This document shows, piece after piece, positions 16,824 through 25,855 of a stretch of DNA of 36,253 nucleotides. Source of the stretch: Acidobacteriota bacterium (lineage in GTDB: Bacteria > Acidobacteriota > Holophagae > Thermotomaculales > Thermotomaculaceae). The notes beneath the pieces were generated by a model. It was not told the origin of the DNA and made no database searches. It saw only the letters and a list, made by a program, of their open reading frames with translations. Where the stretch lies: the NCBI GenBank assembly GCA_026986725.1, contig JALSOA010000071.1, positions 1 through 36,253 of the forward strand, written 5' to 3'. Made by a program: the position numbers and the translations under genes. Position 1 is the first letter of the stretch, and the number at the start of each line of letters is the position of its first letter.

Positions 16824-18019
16824 AAAAGATATTGAGTATTCTCGGTAAAGAATTGACAATCTTTTTCAGGGACAAGAGGACAATTTTTACCACTTTTTTT
16901 CTTCCCATAATATTTTATTTTATTATGTTCAATGTTATGACTTCAATTGCATTGAAAACAAAAAAAGAGATTGAAAACAAAACGGTGAAGGTCGGATATA
17001 CCGTAAATGTGCCGGACAATATTGTTTCATTTATAAAAAAGAATTCCGAAAACATTTCACTTGTCAAGGTTTCTGGTTTTGATTCCGAAAAAGAGTTAAA
17101 GAAGAAAAAACTTGACAGTATAATTGATTTTTCAAAAAACACATTGTTTATTTACCACAATAAGGCAAAGAGGCTTTCAAGGGAGGCAGAGAAAAGGGTA
17201 TCAAAACTTTTAGAGGATTACAGAAAGCAAGTGATTTCAGAGAAGTTAAAAGAGTTAAATATACCCGAAAGCATTGTTAATCCCTTTGAGATTGAGAGCA
17301 AAAACATTGCATCTGAAAAGGATATGGGGCTTGCGGTTCTGGGGAGGATTATGCCCTACCTTATAATTATTATGCTTTTTTCAGGTGCACTGGGGTTTGG
17401 ATTAGAGGTTTCCACAGGGGAAAAGGAGAAGGGTACAATTGCAACTTTGCTTGTTTCACAGGCATCAAGGACAGAGATAGTGCTTGGAAAGTTGTTCTAT
17501 GTTATTGTTATTGAAATACTTTATTCAATCTCAAACATAGTGGGTTTTGTTATTGCGGCTAAATCTTTTGCAGGCAAAACTTTTGCATCAATGCCAAAAG
17601 AGGTAATTCAACACTCGGTTAATCAGGGTGTTGAGCAGGTTTCTTTTTTAATAGGGATTAAGTCAACAATTTTGCTTTTTGCACTTATAATCCCCATCGG
17701 GATTATATCTGCGGCATTAATTATAGCAATAGGAAGCTATGCAAAATCAATGAAAGAGGGACAGACTTTAATGACTCCCGTAATTCTTGTTATTATTTTT
17801 ATTGCAATTTTAACAATAAACGCACCTATTCAGATACCGCAGTATTACTATTATATCCCGGTTTTAAACACAGCTTTTGTTATGCAGGAAATTCTGTTAG
17901 GCAAAACGGTTTTTGTACACTTTCTGCTTGCAATGAGCACCACATTACTTATGGCCGGTTGTCTGATATTGTTTTCTATATATCTTTATAACAAAGAGGA
18001 GATCCTTTTCAGGGTTTGA
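16820..18019 (+). CDS. natB: ABC-2 type permease, NatB-like
   Basis: This 399-residue membrane subunit has one N-terminal helix after the motif GKELTIFFRDKRT (residues about 20-42). A large extracytoplasmic charged domain follows (about 43-165), then a cluster of five or so helices: YLIIIMLFSGALGFG, VIVIEILYSISNIVGFVIAA, TILLFALIIPIGIISAALII, LMTPVILVIIFIAILTI and a last one ending LFSIYLYNKEE. The segment ALGFGLEVSTGEKEKGTIATL is the coupling region typical of NatB/ABC-2 permeases. It is translationally coupled to natA (ATGA overlap, GAGGA ribosome site) and ends 8 bases from the convergent pilin-like gene. Confidence 0.85.
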   Translation: MKKILSILGKELTIFFRDKRTIFTTFFLPIIFYFIMFNVMTSIALKTKKEIENKTVKVGYTVNVPDNIVSFIKKNSENISLVKVSGFDSEKELKKKKLDSIIDFSKNTLFIYHNKAKRLSREAEKRVSKLLEDYRKQVISEKLKELNIPESIVNPFEIESKNIASEKDMGLAVLGRIMPYLIIIMLFSGALGFGLEVSTGEKEKGTIATLLVSQASRTEIVLGKLFYVIVIEILYSISNIVGFVIAAKSFAGKTFASMPKEVIQHSVNQGVEQVSFLIGIKSTILLFALIIPIGIISAALIIAIGSYAKSMKEGQTLMTPVILVIIFIAILTINAPIQIPQYYYYIPVLNTAFVMQEILLGKTVFVHFLLAMSTTLLMAGCLILFSIYLYNKEEILFRV

Positions 18020-18027
18020 CACCTTTC

Positions 18028-18651
18028 TTAATTGTGGCCACACTCACTACGCCACTGATTCATCCTTGCCTGCCAATCTCTCAATTGTCTGTAATAATTT
18101 TGCCTTAAAGCATTTATCTGTGCTCTTATGCGCTGTAATTTATTTAAAGCGCGATACATTTGAATTTTGTCCAGATATGTATTCCAATATCCCCATGCAG
18201 AGCCATACATTGATTGCTCCCTCAAATAATGCTGATAAACTCTATTTGCCTGATTATACTCCCTCATCAATTCATTATAATTTTGTATATAATTGTTAAC
18301 TATCTGGTTTTTCTCGTTCATTAAATCTCTGTATCTGTTCTGGCATTCTTCTTCCCTGTTTGACTGCTCATCTGCATCGTTATCATCAGAATCGGAAGAA
18401 GAATCATTGTCATCTGAACTTACATCAGTAGAATCGTCATCAGAAGGGGGAGTTATGGTACCACCATTAGCGTCTCCATTAACATTTGAATCTGTAAGGT
18501 CTTTAAAATCAAGTTTTACCTTTGATTTAGAGAATAAAGACCTCACCTCTCTTCCATACCTTCCCACTGCAAATAGAGTTGTTATTGCAATAAGAACAAC
18601 AATCAAGATATACTCTGTTTGTCCTGCCCCTCTTTGTGATAAACACTTCAT
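18028..18651 (-). CDS. Flp/type IV prepilin-like protein with acidic tract and helical C-terminal extension
   Basis: This protein has 207 residues. The start MKCLSQRGAGQTEYILIVVLIAITTLFAV looks like an Flp-type prepilin. Cleavage after G8 would give a mature protein with Glu at +5 and Tyr at +6, the hallmark pair of Flp pilins, followed by a hydrophobic helix. Unlike Flp pilins of 50-80 residues, it continues with a low-complexity Ser/Asp tract (about residues 70-97) and a C-terminal 110-residue helical region rich in Asn, Gln, Arg and Tyr, with cysteines at the beginning and near the end. No tad or prepilin peptidase genes are in the window. There is no Shine-Dalgarno; TATATT lies 6 bases before the ATG. 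Confidence 0.65.
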   Translation of the reverse strand: MKCLSQRGAGQTEYILIVVLIAITTLFAVGRYGREVRSLFSKSKVKLDFKDLTDSNVNGDANGGTITPPSDDDSTDVSSDDNDSSSDSDDNDADEQSNREEECQNRYRDLMNEKNQIVNNYIQNYNELMREYNQANRVYQHYLREQSMYGSAWGYWNTYLDKIQMYRALNKLQRIRAQINALRQNYYRQLRDWQARMNQWRSECGHN

Positions 18652-18697
18652 AGTTAGAATATAATACTTTTTTTGTCAAAATTAAATAGAAAACAAA

Positions 18698-18724
18698 AAA
18701 AAAGGGGGAAATATCCCCCTTTTG
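18698..18724 (-). terminator. Intrinsic terminator of etfBA
   Basis: Read on the minus strand, a stem of five G and five C flanked by A/T pairs (GGGGG 18704-18708 and CCCCC 18715-18719 on the plus strand, six-base loop) is followed by a run of nine T. It lies 26 bases after the etfA stop. Confidence 0.85.
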
Positions 18725-18749
18725 TGATTTGTCTTACTTAATTGATAAT

Positions 18750-19703
18750 TTATTTTGCTTTCTTTATTTCTTCAATCAGGGCAGGCACAACCTTGAAAAG
18801 GTCAGCAACAACACCAAGGGATGCCACATTGAAGATAGGAGCATCAGGGTCTTTGTTAACAGCAATTATGTACTGTGAAGTACCCATTCCTGCAAGGTGT
18901 TGAATAGCACCAGAAATTCCAAATGCCATATAAACCTTTGGAGATACAACCTTACCTGTCTGCCCAACCTGATGGGAATGGTCAATCCACCCTGCGTCAA
19001 CTGCAGCCCTTGAAGCACCTACTGCTGCTCCAAGAAGGTCTGCAAGTTGCTGCAATTCATTCTGGAAGTATTCTGGTCCTTTAACTCCTCTGCCACCTGA
19101 AACAATAATTGATGCCTCAGTCAGTTCAACCTTGCCAGCCTCTTTCAATTCAACCTTGATAGCCTTTGCCTTTGCTTCTCCATCAACAGAGAATTCAACA
19201 ACCTCACCTGCACCATTACTTTCTGCAAGTTCAAATACATTTGGCCTTAATGTTGCCATTGCTATGTCTGATTTATAATCAACTGTAGCAATTGCCTTAC
19301 CTGAGTAAACAGGCTTTTTAACAACAAGCTTGCCGTCTTTTACTTCTGTTGCGGTAATGTCCGTAACCAATCCGGCTTCTAACTTTGCAGAAACCCTTGG
19401 AGCAAAGTCAACACACATTGAGGTACCAGGGAAAAGGACAACCTTTGCATCGTTTTCCTTTGCAATTTTTGCAACTCCCTCTGCATAAAGGTCTGGTGAA
19501 TATGCATCAGGGGTTTCCGATACAAATACTTTGTCGGCACCGTACTTCTTTATTTCATCAACAACACCCTTTGCCCCACTTCCAAGTACAACAACTCCAA
19601 GTGAGTCAGAAAGGGATGTTGCAAGCCTTTTTCCTTCTGATATAGCCTCTTTGGAGGCTTTTTTCAAATTTCCGTCTCTTTGATCAGCAAATACTAAAAT
19701 CAT
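18750..19703 (-). CDS. etfA: Electron transfer flavoprotein subunit alpha
   Basis: This 317-residue subunit forms the FAD-carrying half of the ETF heterodimer that takes electrons from acyl-CoA or other dehydrogenases. The N-terminal domain begins ILVFADQRDGNL. The C-terminal FAD-binding domain has IIVSGGRGVKGPEYF, AVGASRAAVDAGWIDHSHQVGQTG, VYMAFGISGAIQHLAGM and a final AVNKDPDAPIFNVASLGVVAD. It has no N-terminal ferredoxin extension. It follows etfB by 12 bases with a GGGGGT ribosome site and is followed by a terminator, so the operon is just etfBA; no partner dehydrogenase or ETF oxidoreductase is local. Confidence 0.96.
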   Translation of the reverse strand: MILVFADQRDGNLKKASKEAISEGKRLATSLSDSLGVVVLGSGAKGVVDEIKKYGADKVFVSETPDAYSPDLYAEGVAKIAKENDAKVVLFPGTSMCVDFAPRVSAKLEAGLVTDITATEVKDGKLVVKKPVYSGKAIATVDYKSDIAMATLRPNVFELAESNGAGEVVEFSVDGEAKAKAIKVELKEAGKVELTEASIIVSGGRGVKGPEYFQNELQQLADLLGAAVGASRAAVDAGWIDHSHQVGQTGKVVSPKVYMAFGISGAIQHLAGMGTSQYIIAVNKDPDAPIFNVASLGVVADLFKVVPALIEEIKKAK

Positions 19704-19715
19704 GGCTACCCCCTA

Positions 19716-20501
19716 TTATAATACCTTTGCTTCGTTTTTCAGGAATTCAACAATCTCTTTTGCAGCCACTTCTGGCTCAACCTCAATCTTCTTGCCAGCC
19801 TGTCTTGCAGGCGGAAGTTCAAGTGAGAGGTAAACTGTTTTTGCACCTGCAAGTCCAACTTCGTCTGCAGAAAGACCAAGGTCAGCAGGAGTTAATTTTT
19901 CAAGGGGTTTCTTTTTAGCCTTCATAATTCCCCTTAAATTGGGGTATCTTGGTTCATTCAATCCCCTCTGTGCAGTGACAATAGCGGGTAATTTTGTTTC
20001 AACAGTCTCTCTTCCCCCTTCAATCTCTCTTTCACCTCTAATTGTGTCTCCATCTATTTCAAGTTTAATACATGTTCCAATGTGTCCGATACCAACCATT
20101 TCCGCAACCAACTGTCCGACCTGAGTATTGTCGTTTCCAACACCCTGTTTTCCGAAAAATATCAAATCAGGATTGTGCTTTTCAATTACCTTTGCTAAAG
20201 CCTTTGCTGTTGAGTATGCATCTGCACCCTCAAAAGCATCGTCTTCAAGATGAATTGCCTTATCACAACCCATTGCAAGCGCTGTTCTTAAAGCAGATTC
20301 AGCCCTCTTTGGTCCCATTGTAACAACCGTAACCTCACCGCCTAAATTCTCCTTTGTTTTAACAGCTTCCTCAATTGCAAACTCATCGTAAGGGGAAACA
20401 ATCCAGTTAATTCCATCCTCAACAATAGACTTGCCGTCGTCAGCAATCTTGATCTTGGTTTCGGTATCCGGAACCTGCTTGATAAACACCATTATGTTCA
20501 T
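19716..20501 (-). CDS. etfB: Electron transfer flavoprotein subunit beta
   Basis: This 261-residue subunit has the family start MNIMVFIKQVPDTETKI, the segment GINWIVSPYDEFAIEEAVK, the AMP/FAD-binding AMGCDKAIHLEDDAFEGAD, GKQGVGNDNTQVGQLVAEMVG and the recognition loop EPRYPNLRGIMKAKKKP that docks partner dehydrogenases. The start at 20501 is preceded by GGAGG with five bases spacing; an upstream in-frame TTG would overlap that site. Whether this ETF is bifurcating cannot be decided from sequence by eye. Confidence 0.96.
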   Translation of the reverse strand: MNIMVFIKQVPDTETKIKIADDGKSIVEDGINWIVSPYDEFAIEEAVKTKENLGGEVTVVTMGPKRAESALRTALAMGCDKAIHLEDDAFEGADAYSTAKALAKVIEKHNPDLIFFGKQGVGNDNTQVGQLVAEMVGIGHIGTCIKLEIDGDTIRGEREIEGGRETVETKLPAIVTAQRGLNEPRYPNLRGIMKAKKKPLEKLTPADLGLSADEVGLAGAKTVYLSLELPPARQAGKKIEVEPEVAAKEIVEFLKNEAKVL

Positions 20502-20531
20502 ATCATCCTCCAACCCTTTTTTGGTATTTTA

Positions 20532-20560
20532 ATTTTAATGTATGGCAACATACAAGTCAA
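20532..20560 (-). promoter_or_regulatory. Promoter of etfBA with palindrome in the spacer
   Basis: On the minus strand TTGACT (20555-20560) and TAAAAT (20532-20537) are 17 bases apart. Nearly the whole spacer is a perfect inverted repeat, TGTATG-N4-CATACA (20539-20554), a strong candidate operator because a bound protein would block RNA polymerase. Confidence 0.7.
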
Positions 20561-20585
20561 GAAAAAAATGAATGAGCATTCATTC
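20561..20585 (-). terminator. Intrinsic terminator at the end of folP
   Basis: A seven-base-pair A/T-rich stem (AATGAAT / ATTCATT, arms 20567-20573 and 20578-20584, four-base loop) overlaps the folP stop codon and runs into a T-rich tract on the minus strand. It abuts the -35 box of the etfBA promoter. Confidence 0.65.
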
Positions 20586-21779
20586 AGATAAAAGCTTTGT
20601 TATCTCAACCGCCTTTTTTGTTTCAAAGACATCGTGAACCCTTAAAATGAAAACATTTTGCAAAGTGGTATATACTGCAACAGCAATTGATGGTGAAAGC
20701 CTTTTATCAACATCAAGCCCCAGTAACCTTCCAAACATACTTTTTCTTGATGCTCCAATTAAAACGGGGAAACCAAGAGAGGAAAATGCTTCAATATTTC
20801 TCAATATTTCAAGGTTATGCTCATCTTTTTTCCCGAATCCAATTCCGGGATCAATAATAATGTTCTCTCTCTTTATCCCGCATTGAATTGCAATCTCGCT
20901 TCTTTTATTCAAAAATTCTCTTATCTCAAAAACGCAATCGTTGTATTCCGGGTCTTTTTGCATATTTTCAGGTGTTCCTTTTATGTGCATTCCAATGTAC
21001 GGGCAGTTAAACTCTGCAACAGTTTCAAACATTTTTTTATCCATTGTCCCAAAGGATATATCGTTTATAATGTCAGCCCCCTCTTTCAAACAATCTTTTG
21101 CAACCTCGCTTTTATAGGTATCAATTGAAACAGGTGTTTTAAACCTTTTTTTTATCTGTTTTAAAACCGGCAAAACTCTTTTAAATTCCTCTTTTGCATC
21201 CACCCTCTTTGAACCAGGCCTCGTAGATTCTCCTCCAATATCAACAATGTCGGCCCCCTCTTCAATCATTTCCTCTGCCCTCTTTAGCGCAAGGTCAACA
21301 TTGCTGTACCTGCCCCCATCAAAAAATGAATCAGGGGTTCTGTTTAATATACCCATTATCAAAGGGTAACTTCTGGCATTCAATTTCACAAGAAGATTTG
21401 AATAATCAAATGTATCTGAAAGTTGCCTTTCAAGTTCTTCCCCGATTGCTTTTAAATTGTACGGTTGTTTCTTCATCTTTTCAGCGAGCAATTTCAGATG
21501 CTTCAAGGTACCTGATACAAAAACATCGTTTTGCCCCATCTCAAACCAGAGCACCTTCCCGCTTATTGCAGCCTCACCCCCTATTGAGAGTATATCCTGC
21601 TTTAAAATTGCCGCAGCCCTGTTGTCAAGGTTTTTTATAACAAAGGTTTTAAACTGGAATTTAGGGGTCATAACCCTTATTCCAGCAGGGTCAACTTCTA
21701 TTTTTTTAAAAAACCTCTTAATTCTTTCAGGACTGTTGAGGTTCAGGGGATATATTGTTTTTGCCGTTTCCTTTGACAA
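20580..21779 (-). CDS. folP: Dihydropteroate synthase with N-terminal extension
   Basis: This 399-residue protein makes 7,8-dihydropteroate from p-aminobenzoate and pterin diphosphate. The TIM-barrel DHPS domain occupies about residues 135-399 with [66 protein letters not shown] and RVHDV. The first 130 residues are an extra domain, known in some thermophile, clostridial and deltaproteobacterial DHPS forms, of unclear role. Arg replaces the usual Val in the first motif. The apparent start is a TTG at 21779 behind GAGGTG, overlapping ftsH by 53 bases; a later start is possible. Confidence 0.92.
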   Translation of the reverse strand: MSKETAKTIYPLNLNSPERIKRFFKKIEVDPAGIRVMTPKFQFKTFVIKNLDNRAAAILKQDILSIGGEAAISGKVLWFEMGQNDVFVSGTLKHLKLLAEKMKKQPYNLKAIGEELERQLSDTFDYSNLLVKLNARSYPLIMGILNRTPDSFFDGGRYSNVDLALKRAEEMIEEGADIVDIGGESTRPGSKRVDAKEEFKRVLPVLKQIKKRFKTPVSIDTYKSEVAKDCLKEGADIINDISFGTMDKKMFETVAEFNCPYIGMHIKGTPENMQKDPEYNDCVFEIREFLNKRSEIAIQCGIKRENIIIDPGIGFGKKDEHNLEILRNIEAFSSLGFPVLIGASRKSMFGRLLGLDVDKRLSPSIAVAVYTTLQNVFILRVHDVFETKKAVEITKLLSE

Positions 21780-23571
21780 TTGAATACACCTCTTCCGCCG
21801 TTAATACCTCTTTTTCAAGAAGTTTGTTTGCTAGCTCAAGAAACTGCTCTTTATACTCTTTTAAAATGTCTTTAGCCTTTTTGTAATTTCTCATAATAAT
21901 GCTTTTTATCTCCGCATCAATAAGTTTTGCCGTTTCATCTGAAAAGTTCTGATGTTTAACAAGGTCTTTTCCAAGGAATATCTCCTGCTCTTCAACTCCA
22001 AGATTAATCGGGCCAAGCTCACTCATTCCCCATTTGCAAACCATCTTTCTTGCAAGGTCTGTTGCAACCTCAATGTCGTTTCCTGCCCCAGTTGTAATGT
22101 GACCCATATAGACTTCTTCTGCAACCCTTCCACCCATCAGTATTGCAATTCTGTTTTCAAGGTAATCCTTTGTGTAAGTGTACCTGTCATCTTCAGGCAA
22201 CTGGACGGTTACTCCAAGTGCCCTTCCTCTCGGAATTATTGTTACTTTGTGAATTGGATCGGTTCCAGGCAGAACCACTGCAACAAGTGCATGCCCTGCT
22301 TCGTGGTAGGCTGTATTCTTCTTTTCTTCTTCAGACAAAACCATTGATTTTCTTGCAAGTCCCATTATAACCTTGTCTTTTGCCTCTTCGAAATCCTCCA
22401 TTTCAACGACTTCTTTGTCTTTTCGCGCAGCAAGCAACGCCGCTTCGTTTACCAGGTTTGCAAGTTCAGCACCGGCAAAACCCGGTGTACTTCTTGCAAT
22501 TATTTTTAAATCCACATCCTCTCCAAGGGGAATCTTTCTCGTATGGATTTTAAGTATATCTTCCCTTCCCCTTACATCCGGCCTGTCAACAACAATCCTT
22601 CTGTCAAACCTGCCCGGCCTTAAAAGTGCAGGGTCTAAAACATCAGGCCTGTTTGTTGCTGCAATAAGTATCACCCCGTCTTTAGTTTCGAAACCGTCCA
22701 TCTCAACAAGCAACTGGTTTAAGGTCTGCTCCCTCTCGTCGTGGCCGCCTCCAAGCCCTGCGCCTCTGTGCCTTCCAACAGCGTCAATCTCGTCAATGAA
22801 AATTATACAGGGGGCATTTTTCTTTCCCTGCTCAAAAAGGTCTCTTACCCTTGATGCGCCAACGCCAACAAACATCTCAACAAACTCTGAACCGCTTATT
22901 GAAAAGAAAGGAACACCTGCCTCTCCTGCAACAGCCTTTGCAAGCAAAGTTTTTCCCGTTCCGGGAGGTCCCATTAAAAGCACACCTTTGGGTATTTTAC
23001 CTCCCAATTTCTGAAACTTTTTGGGGCTTTTGAGAAATTCCACAACCTCTTTAAGCTCTTCAATTGCTTCATCAACTCCAGCAACATCTTTGAATGTAAC
23101 TTTTTTGCTATCAACAAGTCTTGCCTTGCTTTTGCCAAAACTCAAAGCCTTTGTGCCACCTCCCTGCATCTGCTTCATAAACATAATCCAGATAGCAATC
23201 AGCACTATCAAGGGAGCCCAGCTTATCAAAACAGTCACAAATGTTGATTCTTTATCCTCAACCACTTTAAAATCACCAAGGTTTTTAAATTTCAGGATTC
23301 TGTCTATAACCTCAGGGTAATCAGCAGGAACAACCGTAACAAACTTATCGTACTTCCCCTTGTTTTTAACAAATGGTGCTATGAAATCACCTTTTATATT
23401 CTGCCCCTTCATCTCAACCTTAGCAATGTTGCCTTTATCACCCTGTTCAAGGAATTCTTTGAATGATATGGTCGTAGTTTTTGTTTCAACATGCATAAAT
23501 ATGTTTACAAGCAGGAATATTATGGAAAAGGCAAAAAGCCATAACAAAACCGTTTTTATACTTTCGTTCAA
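21727..23571 (-). CDS. ftsH: ATP-dependent zinc metalloprotease FtsH
   Basis: This 614-residue membrane AAA+ protease degrades misassembled membrane proteins and regulatory targets. It has a first membrane helix at residues about 7-26, a periplasmic domain, a second helix at about 107-131, and the AAA module with Walker [14 protein letters not shown], Walker [12 protein letters not shown] and the second region of homology [19 protein letters not shown]. The zinc protease motif is HEAGH, with a third Asp ligand expected in the [12 protein letters not shown] helix. The start is TTG with GGAGG five bases upstream. The order ispE-tilS-ftsH-folP is compact; tilS-ftsH adjacency is common in bacteria. 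Confidence 0.97.
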   Translation of the reverse strand: MNESIKTVLLWLFAFSIIFLLVNIFMHVETKTTTISFKEFLEQGDKGNIAKVEMKGQNIKGDFIAPFVKNKGKYDKFVTVVPADYPEVIDRILKFKNLGDFKVVEDKESTFVTVLISWAPLIVLIAIWIMFMKQMQGGGTKALSFGKSKARLVDSKKVTFKDVAGVDEAIEELKEVVEFLKSPKKFQKLGGKIPKGVLLMGPPGTGKTLLAKAVAGEAGVPFFSISGSEFVEMFVGVGASRVRDLFEQGKKNAPCIIFIDEIDAVGRHRGAGLGGGHDEREQTLNQLLVEMDGFETKDGVILIAATNRPDVLDPALLRPGRFDRRIVVDRPDVRGREDILKIHTRKIPLGEDVDLKIIARSTPGFAGAELANLVNEAALLAARKDKEVVEMEDFEEAKDKVIMGLARKSMVLSEEEKKNTAYHEAGHALVAVVLPGTDPIHKVTIIPRGRALGVTVQLPEDDRYTYTKDYLENRIAILMGGRVAEEVYMGHITTGAGNDIEVATDLARKMVCKWGMSELGPINLGVEEQEIFLGKDLVKHQNFSDETAKLIDAEIKSIIMRNYKKAKDILKEYKEQFLELANKLLEKEVLTAEEVYSIVKGNGKNNISPEPQQS

Positions 23572-23604
23572 ACCGTCCTCCTTACAAAATTTGCAGGTTT
23601 GATT

Positions 23605-25020
23605 TTATCCCAAAGCATCTTTAATGTAAACCTTAATTAAGTTTTGATTGCAATTGATTTTAGAAATAGACTCAGAAATAAAGTAACCAGGAATAAAAAG
23701 CACCTCATTATCGTTTTTCAAAACAAATGTATTTTTTCTTTCGAAAAGACTCATCCCTTTCTTTTTAAAGTATTTTTTTAAATCCCTGTAACAATTCCCA
23801 TTTCTCATTATGTAATCACCCTCAAAATCAATCCTTTCAATTTTTAATGACGATGATAGAAGAGATTTTTTTATATAAACACTCGTTTTTTCTTTTGAGG
23901 GAAGATAGGTATTACAGTGTTCAATAATATAGGAAAAACCAAAAGGGATTTTGTATTCACCCTCTCCTTTAACATTAAAACTATTTGCACTATTTACATT
24001 TAACAAACTTTCGTTGAATATGAAGAGCCATTTTTTAGTTTTTGCTGCAAATAGCGTATCATTAGTGAAAAGCCTTCTCAATCCTCTTTTTCCCTGAAGC
24101 ACAAAATCATAAAATCTGCTTAAAAAATCCCTTGATATGCCATAGGTGGTACCTTTAAATTTATCAAAAACAAAAAAAACAACCTCCTTAAAAGCATTGA
24201 GCGGTAACCTTCTCATCTCTTCAAGGTTTAATCTTGCTCCATATTGATCAACTATCCCTCTCTTTTTAAAAAATTGCTCCACAAAATATTCACAACCATC
24301 AATTGAAGAGTTAATGTTTTCAAAGAGAACAAAAAACCTCTTTTCCACTTCCTCGCCAAAAACCTTTTGCAAAGAGGGAAGAACAAATTTTCTTACTCTG
24401 TTTCTTTTATATTCAAGTTCAAAGTTAGTACTGTCAACAATGTATTTTATGTTTCTTCTATTCAATTCCCTTTCTATCTCACCCTTCTTAAGTACCAGCA
24501 GGGGTCGAATAATGTGGGATGTCATACTCCTTATACCCTTCAATCCCCTGACACCAGTGCCTCTGTAAATATTTAAAAAAAATGTTTCTATTGAATCTGT
24601 CATATTGTGACCAAGGGCTATTGTATCTCCTTTACCAGTTTTGATCAAAGAATTAAAAAAGGAGTACCTTAAACTTCTTGCAGCCATTTCAATAGAAATA
24701 TTATGTTTTCTGGCAAAAGATCTGACATCTCCCCTACCCCAATAAAAATCAAGATTAAATTTCTCAGCAAGTCTCTTTACAAAGTTTAAGTCAAAAGAGG
24801 AATCTTCTCTCAAACCGTGATCAAAGTGGCAAACGGAAAGACCTAATTCAAAGTCTTTTTTCAAACACAAAAGAAAATAGAGAAGAAAAACCGAATCAGA
24901 TCCACCACTTACGGCAGCAATCACCTTTTTGCCTGGTGTTATCAATCTGTTTTCAATGGAAAATTCCTTCGCCTTTAAAAAGGTTTCAGAGGAACAGAGA
25001 TTTTTCATACTCACTGCCAT
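23605..25020 (-). CDS. tilS: tRNA(Ile)-lysidine synthetase TilS
   Basis: This N-type ATP pyrophosphatase of about 470 residues converts C34 of the AUA-reading tRNA-Ile to lysidine. The P-loop is AAVSGGSDSVFLLYFL. Further family signatures are VCHFDHGLREDS, ALGHNMTDSIETFFLNIYRGTG, and RPLLVLKKGEI followed by VDSTNFELEYKRNRVR. A long, poorly conserved C-terminal region follows, consistent with the TilS C-terminal domains. The start is uncertain: in-frame candidates lie at 25026 (TTG), 25020 and 25008, all inside the end of ispE, and none has a good Shine-Dalgarno. Translational coupling with ispE is likely. Confidence 0.93.
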   Translation of the reverse strand: MAVSMKNLCSSETFLKAKEFSIENRLITPGKKVIAAVSGGSDSVFLLYFLLCLKKDFELGLSVCHFDHGLREDSSFDLNFVKRLAEKFNLDFYWGRGDVRSFARKHNISIEMAARSLRYSFFNSLIKTGKGDTIALGHNMTDSIETFFLNIYRGTGVRGLKGIRSMTSHIIRPLLVLKKGEIERELNRRNIKYIVDSTNFELEYKRNRVRKFVLPSLQKVFGEEVEKRFFVLFENINSSIDGCEYFVEQFFKKRGIVDQYGARLNLEEMRRLPLNAFKEVVFFVFDKFKGTTYGISRDFLSRFYDFVLQGKRGLRRLFTNDTLFAAKTKKWLFIFNESLLNVNSANSFNVKGEGEYKIPFGFSYIIEHCNTYLPSKEKTSVYIKKSLLSSSLKIERIDFEGDYIMRNGNCYRDLKKYFKKKGMSLFERKNTFVLKNDNEVLFIPGYFISESISKINCNQNLIKVYIKDALG

Positions 25021-25855
25021 TAACAAAACTCAGAAACTCAAAAGAAAAAGATCCAGGAATAAGTTTTTTTGCAGATTTCAGATCATCTCCAAATATTAAA
25101 AATGTTGAGCCTGAACCTGATAGCATCACTGTGAAACCATCTCTTTTAAGAAATTCAAACAGTTCGTATAACTCTTTATCGTAATGTTTCAAAACACAAT
25201 CAAAATCGTTGTGGAATGCCAATCTCCCTTTAACATAGAGCAAGGAGACTGTTTCAGTAAACTCAGTAAGGGTTAATCCACTTTTCTCACAGTATGTGTC
25301 AAACAAAGAGTACATCTTGGCAGTTGAATAATGCTTTTTCGGAAAAATAGCAATGAAGTCAGAAGCGGGAAAGTCTTTTATTCTGGTAACCCTGTCCCCT
25401 CTTTCAAGCCCCATAACTGTTCCCCCATACAGGAATGCTGGGATGTCCGAGCCTATTGATGATGCAATATTCTCAATTTTTTTTCTTGCCTTAATTTCAA
25501 AGAATTTTTCAAGAAAAAGCAATATCGCACCTGCATTGGAACTTCCTCCACCCATTCCTCCACCTGAAGGTATCCTCTTGTCTATAAACACTCTAAACAG
25601 GTAAGAACCCACATCAAATTCTTTTAGAAAAAGATCTATTGCACGGTAAACAAGATTGTCAGATCCTGACGGAATATCCCTGTTTGATGATATAAAAATA
25701 CCATTTTTACCCTCTTCAATCTCCACTTCAATCTCATCATAAAGAGAAACTGTTTGAAAAACAGTATATATGTTGTGGTAACCATCATGCCTTCTATCTC
25801 TCACAAAAAGAAGGGGGTTTATCTTTGCAAAAGAGCGGAGTTTAAAAGTTTTCAT
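24986..25855 (-). CDS. ispE: 4-diphosphocytidyl-2-C-methyl-D-erythritol kinase (IspE)
   Basis: This 289-residue GHMP kinase of the MEP isoprenoid pathway phosphorylates CDP-methylerythritol. Its N-terminus RSFAKINPLLFVRDRRHDGYHNI is diagnostic, as are the ATP loop RIPSGGGMGGGSSNAGA and the C-terminal MLSGSGSTFLIF. With the ispH domain at 5414-7117, two MEP enzymes are in this window. It overlaps the upstream exported-protein gene by 14 bases and tilS by about 35, so the run is tightly coupled. Confidence 0.96.
   Translation of the reverse strand: MKTFKLRSFAKINPLLFVRDRRHDGYHNIYTVFQTVSLYDEIEVEIEEGKNGIFISSNRDIPSGSDNLVYRAIDLFLKEFDVGSYLFRVFIDKRIPSGGGMGGGSSNAGAILLFLEKFFEIKARKKIENIASSIGSDIPAFLYGGTVMGLERGDRVTRIKDFPASDFIAIFPKKHYSTAKMYSLFDTYCEKSGLTLTEFTETVSLLYVKGRLAFHNDFDCVLKHYDKELYELFEFLKRDGFTVMLSGSGSTFLIFGDDLKSAKKLIPGSFSFEFLSFVNGSEYEKSLFL

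Noticed and set aside
22373-23014. Long open frame (213 codons) on the plus strand inside ftsH
   Set aside because: It is the shadow of the strongly conserved FtsH AAA domain; its Ser/Pro-rich translation resembles no family and it has no ribosome site.
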